Below are positions 8,831 through 17,464 of a stretch of DNA of 64,000 nt, piece after piece. Source of the stretch: Aquimarina algiphila. Its GTDB lineage: Bacteria > Bacteroidota > Bacteroidia > Flavobacteriales > Flavobacteriaceae. A program made the position numbers and the translations under genes. Under the pieces are notes generated by a model, which saw nothing but the letters and a program-made list of their open reading frames with translations, did no database searches and had not been told where the DNA came from. The stretch is from contig NZ_VLNR01000022.1 in NCBI RefSeq assembly GCF_007489275.1, positions 19,931 to 83,930 on the forward strand. Direction: 5' to 3'. Position 1 is the first letter of the stretch. Each line of letters begins with the position of its first letter.

Positions 8831-9007
8831 ATGAAGAAAATCTTAAATCTAACAGGGGTTCAGAAATTATCCAAAGAACAACAAGGTCAAATTAAAGGTG
8901 CAGCTTTCGCTGGTTGTTGTAGTCCAAACAGGTGCCGAGTAAGCTTTCCAGGAGGAAGTTTTTGTGAGCCTGGACGTTGCACAAGTTTTGGTTGTATCTT
9001 TTACTAA
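8831..9007 (+). CDS. Cys-rich peptide 4 with double-glycine-like leader
   Basis: A 58-residue precursor read directly from the sequence. The leader is MKKILNLTGVQKLSKEQQGQ plus IKGA. The core has six cysteines at 29, 30, 35, 45, 50 and 55, shares FCEPGRC with peptide 2 and ends CIFY. The upstream block TTAACTTTAAATTAAATATA is a shorter form of the array consensus. It is followed by a perfect hairpin terminator identical to that after peptide 1. Confidence 0.8.
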   Translation: MKKILNLTGVQKLSKEQQGQIKGAAFAGCCSPNRCRVSFPGGSFCEPGRCTSFGCIFY

Positions 9008-9023
9008 GAACGCAATTAGTATA

Positions 9024-9050
9024 AAAAGACAAACTTTAGGTTTGTCTTTT
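9024..9050 (+). terminator. Terminator after peptide 4
   Basis: AAAAGACAAAC pairs with GTTTGTCTTTT around TTTAG, then a T run; the same stem and loop as at 8089-8115. Confidence 0.85.
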
Positions 9051-9126
9051 TTATTAGTGAATAATTCTAATTGGAATACTATTCTAAATCAAAAATTGGA
9101 TTATTAACTTTTAAATATATACAAAA
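9024..9126 (+). repeat. Duplicated terminator/5' region, copy B
   Basis: Second copy of the block at 8089-8190, ending at the ATG of peptide 5. The few differences are scattered single-base changes, consistent with a fairly recent duplication. Confidence 0.85.
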
Positions 9127-9312
9127 ATGAAAAAAATTTTAAATCTTACAGGAGTTCAGAAATTATCTAAAGAACAACAACAAGAAATAAAAGGTGCTAT
9201 AAGAAATTACGGTTGTTGCAATAGTCAACAATGTCGTGTAAAACTAGCGGGTGGTGCTTTTGGTTGTGAATATTCACTTTGTATTGATGGTTTTTGTCAA
9301 TACTTGTATTAA
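9127..9312 (+). CDS. Cys-rich peptide 5 with double-glycine-like leader
   Basis: A 61-residue precursor whose 24-residue leader is identical to that of peptide 1 (ending IKGA), while the core is quite different. Cysteines are at 30, 31, 36, 47, 52 and 57; the CEPG motif is replaced by CEYS and the end is CQYLY. The contrast between an unchanged leader and a rewritten core indicates selection on leader recognition and relaxation or diversification of the core. The decayed sixth copy follows 24 bases after the stop. Confidence 0.8.
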   Translation: MKKILNLTGVQKLSKEQQQEIKGAIRNYGCCNSQQCRVKLAGGAFGCEYSLCIDGFCQYLY

Positions 9313-9336
9313 ACACTAATCGTAAAAATTATTCTT

Positions 9337-9502
9337 GTTAAAAAAATCTTAGAATTAAGTAGAGTTCAGAAATTATTCAAATGAACATTAAGGAAGAATT
9401 AAAGGAACCAGAAGAAATCCAGGATACTTTAATATTCAATGTGATCTAAGAGGTATAGGTAATTCTCTTTGTCTAAATAGTATATGTACAAATCTCTATT
9501 AC
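9337..9502 (+). pseudogene. Decayed sixth copy of the Cys-rich peptide
   Basis: From 9337 the sequence reads VKKILELSRVQKLFK in the leader frame, with GTT where the ATG should be, then an in-frame TGA. After a frame change it continues GRIKGTRRNPGYFNIQC, then LRGIGNSLCLNSIC and TNLYY, aligning with the core of peptide 5 but with only three cysteines left. Start loss, a stop and a frameshift make this a relic. It marks the downstream edge of the array. Confidence 0.8.
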
Positions 9503-9510
9503 AAAATTCT

Positions 9511-9548
9511 AAAACAACCTCTTATTTCAAAAAACAAGAGGTTGTTTT
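9511..9548. terminator. Bidirectional terminator between peptide array and ackA
   Basis: AAAACAACCTCTT pairs with AAGAGGTTGTTTT (13 bp, 12-base loop) with T/A tracts on both outer sides; it lies 7 bases past the ackA stop. Confidence 0.85.
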
Positions 9549-9555
9549 TAAGTCA

Positions 9556-10746
9556 TTATGAGGACAGCACTTCAAATGATTGCTTAGCAATCTCTAATTC
9601 TTCATTTGTTGGGATAACCAATATTTTTACTTTTGAAGAAGGTAAGTTAATCTCTCGAATCTCTTTTGATCGTATCTCGTTTTGTTTTGTATCTAATTGA
9701 ATCCCAAGGAACTCTTGATCATTACACACTAACTCTCTAATAACACTAGAGTTCTCCCCTATTCCTGCAGTAAATACAATAGCATCTAAACCGTTCATTA
9801 CCGATGCATAAGCACCAATAAATTTTTTGATTCGATATGCATTCATCTGTAATGCCAATTTACAATCTGAATTTCCTTTTTCTGCTTCGGCTTCAATATC
9901 TCTTAAATCACTATATCCTGTTAACCCCAGCATTCCACTTTCTTTTTGTAAGAGGTTATTTACTTCATCTAATGAATACCCTAGCGAGTTTACCATATAA
10001 AAAATAACCGCCGGATCAATATCACCGCATCGTGTCCCCATAATTAAACCATTCATAGGTGCAAACCCCAAAGTATGATCAATACTTTTACCATCTTTGA
10101 TCGCTGTCATACTACATCCATTCCCTAAGTGAATCGTAATAATTTTTGAGTTCTTTTTCTTTTCCAAAAACGCTATTGCTTTTTCTGAAACATATTTATG
10201 ACTAGTTCCATGAAAGCCATAAACCCTAATATTATTCTCATCCAAAAATGTATTGGGAATTGCGTATTTATAAGCATCAACAGGCATGGTTTGGTGAAAG
10301 GCTGTATCAAATACTGCAACTTGTTTTGCCTCAGGAAAAATTTCTTCAGCTACCAGGATTCCTTCAAGATTAGCAGGATTATGCAATGGAGCTAATACTG
10401 ATAGTTTTTCTATTTTTTGTTTTACTTCTTCAGTAATTTCAACTGTTTCAGCAAAAGTACTCCCTCCATGAACCACCCTATGCCCTACGGCTTCAATTTC
10501 TGAAGCTGCCTGAATAACGCCTATTTCTTTATCCATTAAATAACTTGCAATAAATTGCAAACCATCCTTATGATTATTAATTATCTCTGTCGCTTCAATT
10601 TTATTGATATCTGACCGATAGCTAATTTTTGCATTATCCAATCCAATACGTTCTACCAATCCAGAGCAAATAACTTTTGCCTCTGGCATGGTAAATAATT
10701 GAAACTTTATCGATGAACTTCCTGAGTTTAATACAAGTATTTGCAT
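9556..10746 (-). CDS. ackA: Acetate kinase
   Basis: Acetate kinase makes ATP and acetate from acetyl phosphate and ADP. The 396-residue length is typical. The N-terminal phosphate loop LVLNSGSSSIKF, the central GHRVVHGG and HLGNGCSMTAI segments, DTAFHQTMP and the C-terminal FTAGIGENS are all family signatures of the ASKHA fold. It lies 20 bases downstream of pta on the same strand, the usual Pta-AckA pair for overflow acetate metabolism or acetate use, and shares a bidirectional terminator with the peptide array. Confidence 0.97.
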   Translation of the reverse strand: MQILVLNSGSSSIKFQLFTMPEAKVICSGLVERIGLDNAKISYRSDINKIEATEIINNHKDGLQFIASYLMDKEIGVIQAASEIEAVGHRVVHGGSTFAETVEITEEVKQKIEKLSVLAPLHNPANLEGILVAEEIFPEAKQVAVFDTAFHQTMPVDAYKYAIPNTFLDENNIRVYGFHGTSHKYVSEKAIAFLEKKKNSKIITIHLGNGCSMTAIKDGKSIDHTLGFAPMNGLIMGTRCGDIDPAVIFYMVNSLGYSLDEVNNLLQKESGMLGLTGYSDLRDIEAEAEKGNSDCKLALQMNAYRIKKFIGAYASVMNGLDAIVFTAGIGENSSVIRELVCNDQEFLGIQLDTKQNEIRSKEIREINLPSSKVKILVIPTNEELEIAKQSFEVLSS

Positions 10747-10766
10747 GATCTTCTTTTCTCTTTTTT

Positions 10767-12860
10767 TTATAATCCTTGAGCTTGAATTGCAGTAATAATC
10801 ACCGTATTGTATACATCATCTACAGTACATCCCCTACTTAGGTCATTTACGGGTTTATTTAACCCTTGTAACATTGGACCTATTGCTAATGCACCTGTTT
10901 CTCTCTGCACAGCTTTGTATGTATTGTTTCCTGTGTTTAAATCTGGAAAAATTAAAACACTGGCCTGACCTGCAACTTCGGATTCCGGAAGTTTACTTTG
11001 TCCTACTCTCATGTCTACCGCAGCATCATATTGTATCGGACCTTCTATTTTAAGATCAGGACGCTTCTCTTTAACAATCGAAGTTGCAGTTCTTACTATT
11101 TCTACATCCTCACCTTTACCAGAATTCCCTGATGAATATGACAGCATTGCAACCTTTGGTTCGATCCCAAAAGCAGCAGCAGACTCTGAAGAAGAAATTG
11201 CTATTTCTGCTAATTCTTCGGCGTTTGGATTTGGATTTATCGCGCAATCACCAAATACCGAAACTCGATCTTCGAGACACATAAAAAATACAGAAGAAAC
11301 CACTTTTACTCCTGGTTTTGTCTTAATAAACTGTAGTGCTGGACGAATAGTATGCTGAGTAGTATGAACTGCTCCCGAAACCATTCCGTCGGCATGTCCC
11401 ATATAGATCATCATTGTACCAAAATATGATACATCTGCCATCATATCTTTAGCCATATCCAGGTTTACATTTTTATGCTTTCTCAATTCATAAAATGTCT
11501 GTACATAATCATCATAATGAGGAGATTCTGTTGGGAAAACAATATTTACTTTACTAAAATCAATTGGGATATCGAGTTGTGTAACTTTATTTTTTATTTT
11601 TTTTTCATTTCCGATTAAGGTAATGTCTACAACTCCGGAAGCTAATAATCTTGAAGTTGCCCTTAAAATTCTTTCATCGGATCCTTCAGGAAGAACAATA
11701 TGCTTTTTATGCTTTAATACACGTCTTAATAAATTATACTGAAACATACGTGGTGTTAACCCCTCTGATTTAAAAGTAATCATTCTATCTGCCAGGCGAT
11801 CTTCATTAGCATATTTCTCGAATGTACTTATAGAGGTGTTTATTTTTTGTAAATTATCCAAATAAACTTTTGATTTAATAGCTCCTATCCTATTCGCAAT
11901 AGAAAATGTGCCACTTGGAACGGCTATAATCGGAAATGATAAAGAAACCCCTTCTATAAGTTTAAGAATTGATTGTTCAGGAATTATTCCCCCTGTTAAT
12001 ATAATTCCTGAAATCTTAGGGTAGTTATCAGAAATATTTGCCTGTAACACTCCCAAAATAATATCTGCACGATCCCCAGGTGTAATCACCAGACTATTAT
12101 CCTTAAGATGAGTTAAATAGTTTCGTAATTGCATGGCTCCCACTCCAAAACTACCTGCTTGATTATTTAAATATTCTTTACCAAACAAAACATTTCCATC
12201 TAACTCATTGACAATCTCTTTGATTGTTGGATTTAATAAAGAATTGATCTTAGGAATTACAATTCGATCTACCTCATTAGTGAAATCATTTTCAAAAACA
12301 CGTTCTAATCCATCTTCATTCCCTTGGGTAACTTTGTTTGCAACAACGGCCAAAACTTCAACATCTTTACTATTAAAAGTATCATAGGCGAGCTTTAAAT
12401 TACCTACAATTTCTTTATTGGTCTTATCCAATCCACTGGCTACTATTACTGCCGGAATTCCTAAATTTTTTGCTATAACAACATTTATGTCAAACTCAAT
12501 AATACTGCCTTCATCAGAAAAGTCGGTTCCTTCTACAAGGACAAAATCGAATTTTTCTTCAAGATTTTTATATTTTGTTATAATACCATCTATAATCTCT
12601 CCTGCCTTACCTTCATTATACTTCTGAAGCACTTCACTTCTGGTATACGCATATGCTTTTTTGAAATTAATATCTAACTCAAAATGAGAAATTACAGTAT
12701 TGATATGGTTATCTACTTCTCCTGCTGCAGGATCATCAATTATTGGTCTAAAGTATCCTACCCGGGCAACCTTGCCCAGAAGCATACGCATCATCCCTAA
12801 AACAACAATAGATTTACCACTATTCGGTTCGATAGTAGCAATATAAATGGCTTTACTCAT
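10767..12860 (-). CDS. pta: Phosphate acetyltransferase (long form)
   Basis: Pta converts acetyl-CoA and phosphate to acetyl phosphate and CoA. The preferred start is ATG 12860 (MSKAIYIATIEPNSGKS), giving 697 residues; an upstream in-frame codon at 12899 would add 13 residues that do not fit the family. Order: BioD-like P-loop domain (about 1-230, with the SGKS Walker-like motif), DRTGG domain (about 215-330), and the C-terminal PTA_PTB catalytic domain (about 370-697, with LPEGSDERILRA and SYSSGNSGKG). This long architecture is the one found in enterobacteria and Bacteroidota. It is cotranscribed with ackA. Confidence 0.96.
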   Translation of the reverse strand: MSKAIYIATIEPNSGKSIVVLGMMRMLLGKVARVGYFRPIIDDPAAGEVDNHINTVISHFELDINFKKAYAYTRSEVLQKYNEGKAGEIIDGIITKYKNLEEKFDFVLVEGTDFSDEGSIIEFDINVVIAKNLGIPAVIVASGLDKTNKEIVGNLKLAYDTFNSKDVEVLAVVANKVTQGNEDGLERVFENDFTNEVDRIVIPKINSLLNPTIKEIVNELDGNVLFGKEYLNNQAGSFGVGAMQLRNYLTHLKDNSLVITPGDRADIILGVLQANISDNYPKISGIILTGGIIPEQSILKLIEGVSLSFPIIAVPSGTFSIANRIGAIKSKVYLDNLQKINTSISTFEKYANEDRLADRMITFKSEGLTPRMFQYNLLRRVLKHKKHIVLPEGSDERILRATSRLLASGVVDITLIGNEKKIKNKVTQLDIPIDFSKVNIVFPTESPHYDDYVQTFYELRKHKNVNLDMAKDMMADVSYFGTMMIYMGHADGMVSGAVHTTQHTIRPALQFIKTKPGVKVVSSVFFMCLEDRVSVFGDCAINPNPNAEELAEIAISSSESAAAFGIEPKVAMLSYSSGNSGKGEDVEIVRTATSIVKEKRPDLKIEGPIQYDAAVDMRVGQSKLPESEVAGQASVLIFPDLNTGNNTYKAVQRETGALAIGPMLQGLNKPVNDLSRGCTVDDVYNTVIITAIQAQGL

Positions 12861-12986
12861 GTACATAAATTTGGTGTATACAAAGATACGGTAATGCACT
12901 AATGTACCATAAAATCATATGATATTAAAACTGTTTTCTACGATACTATTATGTTATTAACAGTTTGATTTTAATTTCAATAAAAA

Positions 12987-13011
12987 AAGGTTTAGAAAAA
13001 CTCTAAACCTT
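12987..13011 (-). terminator. Hairpin terminator of the DUF2911 gene
   Basis: AAGGTTTAGA pairs with TCTAAACCTT around five bases, followed on the minus strand by a seven-base T run. Confidence 0.8.
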
Positions 13012-13040
13012 CTTTAAAAAACTATAAATTTTGATTTTTT

Positions 13041-14141
13041 TTAATTTATATCTTCTCCTTTTTTAAGTTTCTCAAGAGCAGCCGTTAACCTTGGTTTAAA
13101 TCTTTCTGGTGCTTTTGTCATTGCTATATTTAAAGATTTTACGGCATTTTTATAATCTCCTTTTGCAGAATATGCCCTTGCCAAACCAAAATTTGAAGGC
13201 CATGCACCGTTATTATTCTTTACATTATCTTTTAAAATAGCTAACGCTTTATCATTTTGTTTTTGGCTAATCAATCCGGTTCCTAATTGAAAAACCTGAC
13301 TTGCATTACCTAATTTAGCTGCTTTATCAACAAGTGTCATAGCATCATTTGTTTTTCCTTGTTTTACTAAGATCTGTGATTTAAGAGATAAATTTGAGAA
13401 TGTTTCTTTGCTAAAAAAGTTCCCGCTAATAGAACCATTAATCCACTCTAAAGCTTTGTCTAATTCACCTGCATTAAAAGCATAATTTGCTGCATTATCC
13501 CAATTTGATTGAGTAAACCCTGAAGTATTACGAAGGTCATTTTTAATTCCCGCCATTACTATGCTCTTTACATCTACTTCTATTTTAAACGGAATTTCTT
13601 TTTTCTCCCATCGTAGAGCCGCTACAGTACTATTGGCTTCAATTATAGGGAACGAAAAGCTCAAAATTTCTGTGTGTGGTGCCTCTTTAGTTTTGACATC
13701 TACTCTTAAAGCATCTTCTTTTTCATCATAAAAATAACTTCCCCAAGAAGTAGAATTATTAGAAAATATTATGGTAGCTCCTCCATCTTCTTTTAATGCT
13801 ATATGTAAACCATAGATTCCTGCCTTAATATCTTTTCCTTCTACCTTTACGTCATTTGTAAATTCAATAGTTGTATTAAGATTAGCTCCGGCTCTCCAAG
13901 GTGCTGCCTTTGATGTACCAAAACCAAGGTCATTATAACCATAAGGTACTAATTTGCCCCATATTTCGCGTTCTTTTACACTAGGTCTTCCATAATCAAT
14001 TGTAATATTAGTAATTCCCACACGTTGCATTACCTGTGCACGTTGGCTTCCCTCGGGCGTCTTTAATTGTGCCTTCGTATCAATTGTGAATAGCATCATT
14101 GCTGCCGCAATACATGCGATAATAAGGTTGGAGTTTTTCAT
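13041..14141 (-). CDS. DUF2911 and TPR-domain secreted protein
   Basis: The 366-residue protein starts with a signal peptide (MKNSNLIIACIAAAMMLFTI... TKAQ). Residues about 30-175 match DUF2911, with the family hallmarks DYGRPSVKEREIWGKLVPYG, WRAGAN and WGSYFY. The C-terminal half (about 195-366) is helical and contains tetratricopeptide-like repeats ending in GDYKNAVKSLNIAMTKAP. DUF2911 is a periplasmic or outer-membrane-associated family of unknown function common in Bacteroidota. It stands alone between a terminator and a 209-base gap. Confidence 0.88.
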   Translation of the reverse strand: MKNSNLIIACIAAAMMLFTIDTKAQLKTPEGSQRAQVMQRVGITNITIDYGRPSVKEREIWGKLVPYGYNDLGFGTSKAAPWRAGANLNTTIEFTNDVKVEGKDIKAGIYGLHIALKEDGGATIIFSNNSTSWGSYFYDEKEDALRVDVKTKEAPHTEILSFSFPIIEANSTVAALRWEKKEIPFKIEVDVKSIVMAGIKNDLRNTSGFTQSNWDNAANYAFNAGELDKALEWINGSISGNFFSKETFSNLSLKSQILVKQGKTNDAMTLVDKAAKLGNASQVFQLGTGLISQKQNDKALAILKDNVKNNNGAWPSNFGLARAYSAKGDYKNAVKSLNIAMTKAPERFKPRLTAALEKLKKGEDIN

Positions 14142-14350
14142 GACTGACTTTTTGATTTAATAATTATTTACAAATAGAAATCGATCTCGATTTCTACCCC
14201 AAAACAATGTAAGAGGTAATTATTAATCCTAATGTTACGATAGTGTTAAACTCAATAAAAAATTAATAATAGATTGTTAAACCACTCTTTACTTAACAAC
14301 TAATTAACAAAACTATATTGCTATTATTTTTAAGGACATGCTTTAGCTTC

Positions 14351-15418
14351 TTAAAAATTAACCCCTAATTCCAATTCAAAACCAAAATCTGTTTTATATA
14401 CTTTGGATGTTTGAACTTGTTGAAATATATTAGCTCCTATAACAATCCCAAAGTCTTTAAAAGGGATAAGTTTTATCCCTTGTTTTGCGTTTATACCTAT
14501 CAAAAAATTAGTCCGTTTCCTGTTTTCTGTGTTTCTTGTAACTTCAACACCTATTGGCACTCCAATACCTAAACCAACATATACTCCCGGGAACATTTTA
14601 AAATATCCATCAAAACCTGCTCCTAGTGCAAAATAATCAACAGATTTGTATCCTTTATTCCTCAATGACTCTGGCTTTATTTTATAGGTACTATACGATA
14701 ATACAAACGGTAAAATAAAACGATCTTCACTATCTGAAAATCCTATATAACTAATGTTATACCCTTCTCTATTTTTACTAAAAAGTTGTTTATATGTTAA
14801 AATATCAAACCACTTACCCAATTTGGGTACTGTAGCCAAAGAAATTGGTTCTTTGGATGCCCTAAACTCTAATGTATCCTTTTCAGAAGTTTTATTTTCT
14901 TTATAGTTTTTTACAAAAAGTTGCATGCAATATTCTAATGTTGCTCTAATATTCTTTTCATGACTTTCAAATATTCCCGATGTATTCGATATGTCAAAAA
15001 TCTGATCTTCGTAATGATTAATATTAAAAATTTCTTTTAATGAATTTTCTTTTTTTTCAAAGAAAATTAGATGCGCATATGCTCTTGTTGTTACAGTATT
15101 TATAGCACTTTGTGATTGCTGTATTTCTAATGCTTTAATTTTAATATAAATTGGCGTAGCTTCTTTTGAAAAAGGAAAAGAAACATCCATAAATTCCTGA
15201 ATTGCTTTTGACGCATTTGGATTTAATATTACTGTACTTTGTTTTCCTGAGCTATTATCTACATTACCTAATGACTTTTCTTTTCTTTCGTCCCTTATAT
15301 CCTTTACATATATTGATATATTATCTGTTTCAAAGAGAACTGTATTAAGACGAATCCTTTCTTGAGCGAATGTTGTAAAGGATATAACTAAAAGCAGTAT
15401 TGTGCATTTATATTTCAT
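14351..15418 (-). CDS. Exported protein, unknown, possible outer-membrane beta-rich C-terminus
   Basis: The 355-residue product has a signal peptide (MKYKCTILLLVISFTTFAQ). The first half (about 20-180) alternates short strands and helices without recognisable motifs. The second half has amphipathic strand-like segments with glycine and aromatic residues (YFALGAGFDGYFKMFPGVYV, GLGIGVPIGVE, FLIGINAKQG, FGIVIGANIFQ) and ends FGFELELGVNF, an aromatic C-terminus as in outer-membrane beta-barrels. It lies 12 bases downstream of a small lipocalin-like gene, probably one operon. No function can be assigned. Confidence 0.7.
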   Translation of the reverse strand: MKYKCTILLLVISFTTFAQERIRLNTVLFETDNISIYVKDIRDERKEKSLGNVDNSSGKQSTVILNPNASKAIQEFMDVSFPFSKEATPIYIKIKALEIQQSQSAINTVTTRAYAHLIFFEKKENSLKEIFNINHYEDQIFDISNTSGIFESHEKNIRATLEYCMQLFVKNYKENKTSEKDTLEFRASKEPISLATVPKLGKWFDILTYKQLFSKNREGYNISYIGFSDSEDRFILPFVLSYSTYKIKPESLRNKGYKSVDYFALGAGFDGYFKMFPGVYVGLGIGVPIGVEVTRNTENRKRTNFLIGINAKQGIKLIPFKDFGIVIGANIFQQVQTSKVYKTDFGFELELGVNF

Positions 15419-15430
15419 AATCCCTCAATT

Positions 15431-15829
15431 TTATAAATGACTATTATACACAACTTCGACTTCTTTAATCTCTGCTACGTCAAAGCGCAGTATTAAGTTC
15501 TCAAAACTTAAACTTACGATATAGGCTTTTATCGTTTCATTGTTATCATCGATCATCAAAATATAACCACCATTATTATTTAATATCCAGGTTCCGGTTT
15601 CTATTGTATTTTCTGACTTAGAAACAAATGTTCCATCTTCCTTAAAATGTATATAATCATTCTTTTCTTTTTTGGATGGTGAATACTCTTTGCTCTTAAT
15701 TTTATAACTATTCAAATGCCAGATTTCAAACAAATTAGTCTTGTCTATTTTTTGAGCATTGATAGTATTGATAAAAAAGATTAATCCTATTCCTATTAAA
15801 GCAAAGGCCATTTTGATTTTATATTCCAT
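15431..15829 (-). CDS. Small secreted lipocalin-like protein
   Basis: The 132-residue product has an N-terminal hydrophobic signal (ALIGIGLIFFINTINAQ). The mature part resembles the lipocalin-like domain of Bacteroidota: FEIWHLNSYKI, then YIHFKEDGTFVSKSEN and ETGTWILNNNGGYILMIDD, the typical threshold-output pattern of these small beta-barrels. A second ATG at 15811 also keeps the signal sequence. It is the first gene of a two-gene unit with the exported protein downstream. The ligand is unknown. Confidence 0.65.
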   Translation of the reverse strand: MEYKIKMAFALIGIGLIFFINTINAQKIDKTNLFEIWHLNSYKIKSKEYSPSKKEKNDYIHFKEDGTFVSKSENTIETGTWILNNNGGYILMIDDNNETIKAYIVSLSFENLILRFDVAEIKEVEVVYNSHL

Positions 15830-16031
15830 ATCGTTATTCTAATGTTTTGAACAAAAATATAGATCGCAAAAAGTATGGTGTTTGTTCTTTTTGGACAAAA
15901 ACAAAAAATTGATTTTGTTAAGAAAACTTAAGTTTAAAATGGATCAGAAAACTATAAGGTTACTTTTATAGATAGTAGTGTTATGCAGAAAATTGAGCCT
16001 TAATGTATTGTATCTTTAGCTATGTATCAGT

Positions 16032-16072
16032 AAAACTCTACCAGCATGATACTATCACGATGGTAGAGTTTT
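16032..16072 (-). terminator. Hairpin terminator of the TlpA-like gene
   Basis: AAAACTCTACCA pairs with TGGTAGAGTTTT (12 bp) around a 17-base loop that itself has weak internal symmetry. It sits 16 bases past the stop of the minus-strand gene. Confidence 0.75.
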
Positions 16073-16087
16073 ATCTATTTAATATAC

Positions 16088-17317
16088 TTATTCTTTTGAT
16101 AATTGATCAACAAATTCTTCAAATTCCTTTTTGAAATCAACATATTTTTGACCTGTCGCGGGCCCATTAAAACCTGTATGGATTTTACGTACTTTCCCCT
16201 TTTTATCTATAAAAATGGTCGTAGGATAGGATAACACATGATTAAGCATAGGTAATTTCTCTTGTGCCTTTTGTTTGTCTGAGGTACCATATTGAGCAAG
16301 AAGAATTGGATATTCTACATTTAATTTTTCTTTCAGTCTCTTTATTGACTTAAAGGCCTTTTCTTCAGTTTTTGCATATTCAAAAGCTAAGGCGACAAGC
16401 TTTACATCTTCAGAAGTGTTACGATTATAAAAATCTACATAGTACTTAGTTTCATCCATACAATTTGGACACCAGGTACCCATAATCTGCACTACTACTA
16501 CTTTGTTTTTAAACTGTTCATCCTGAAGTGAAACTTCTTTTCCATTGGTATCAGGAAAACTAAACGTCAAACTATCATACCCTTCTCTTAAGAACGTTAA
16601 TGAATCTTCAGACGGTAATTTAAAGTGCTCATTTCTTTTGGCAACAAACGGTTCTTTCCAATGGTTTCCAGAATAGAAAGAGCCATTAAGGGTACTATCT
16701 GTTACTTGCGCTGTAAACAGAAATGCATGCGCACCATCAAAAGTAGATAATTGCAACTCATTATTATTCATTACTCCTTCTAAGTAACGGTAGTCCCCGG
16801 TGGTTGTTCTAAATGTTCCTGTAACAATATTTCCATTTTGTTTAAAAATCCCTTTAGCAATATATCTATCTTCTTTATTGTCTTCACTAAAAACAGCCTC
16901 CCAATTCCCTGTAATATTGTATTCTTCCTTTGATTCAATATCAAATCTATCCTGTTCTCCATATTTTGCTTCAAATGGTACTACTCTATCCAAACTTTCT
17001 TTAATAAAACTACCCGAAATAGTCACAGAATCCACAAATTTTGCTGCAACATATCCTTCAAATACAGGAAACTTGATGGTAATTGAATCTCCACTGACCA
17101 CAACTTCATCAACATTTATAGTTTCTTCTGCATTAAAAATCTTTAAAGTATGATCTTCCATAACCTCCATTAAAAAAGGCAGTTTTTTATTGTCCTGAAC
17201 TTCTAACGTTGCTCTCCAAGGACCACTTTTAAGATGCATTATTTTGCTGGTTTGATCTTTCTTACAAGAAGAAACAATAACTAAAGAGAATAAGATAAGT
17301 GTGATAATTCTTTTCAT
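16088..17317 (-). CDS. TlpA-like thioredoxin-fold lipoprotein
   Basis: The 409-residue lipoprotein has a lipobox ending at C18 (VIVSSC). The N-terminal 235 residues form a beta-rich region with two repeats of a GSFxxE/GTFRTTTGDYRYLEG type, seen in flavobacterial TlpA-like proteins. The C-terminal domain (about 250-405) is a thioredoxin fold with the redox motif C283-P-N-C286 in GTWCPNC and a YPTTIFIDKKGKVRKI segment carrying the cis-proline. It should be a membrane-anchored periplasmic thiol-disulfide reductase. Its partner is unknown. The gene is divergent from pheT and monocistronic. Confidence 0.9.
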   Translation of the reverse strand: MKRIITLILFSLVIVSSCKKDQTSKIMHLKSGPWRATLEVQDNKKLPFLMEVMEDHTLKIFNAEETINVDEVVVSGDSITIKFPVFEGYVAAKFVDSVTISGSFIKESLDRVVPFEAKYGEQDRFDIESKEEYNITGNWEAVFSEDNKEDRYIAKGIFKQNGNIVTGTFRTTTGDYRYLEGVMNNNELQLSTFDGAHAFLFTAQVTDSTLNGSFYSGNHWKEPFVAKRNEHFKLPSEDSLTFLREGYDSLTFSFPDTNGKEVSLQDEQFKNKVVVVQIMGTWCPNCMDETKYYVDFYNRNTSEDVKLVALAFEYAKTEEKAFKSIKRLKEKLNVEYPILLAQYGTSDKQKAQEKLPMLNHVLSYPTTIFIDKKGKVRKIHTGFNGPATGQKYVDFKKEFEEFVDQLSKE

Positions 17318-17464
17318 TATAGAAATTTTATAAAGAGTCCGGAAAGTTACTTAAAACTTACCGAATTATTTCAGTTCATTTTATATAAACATTTTGGTAT
17401 CTGTTTATTTTAACAGGCAGATTCAATATATTATCTTTACCGACTGAATTAAGAAAGATCACAA

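Noticed and set aside
10198..10395. Plus-strand frame opposite ackA
   Set aside because: It lies antisense to a well-conserved gene, has no family features or upstream element, and similar shadows occur opposite most long genes in this window.
12861..12899. Longer N-terminus for Pta
   Set aside because: The extra residues do not resemble the family; MSKAIYIATIEPN at 12860 is the usual start.
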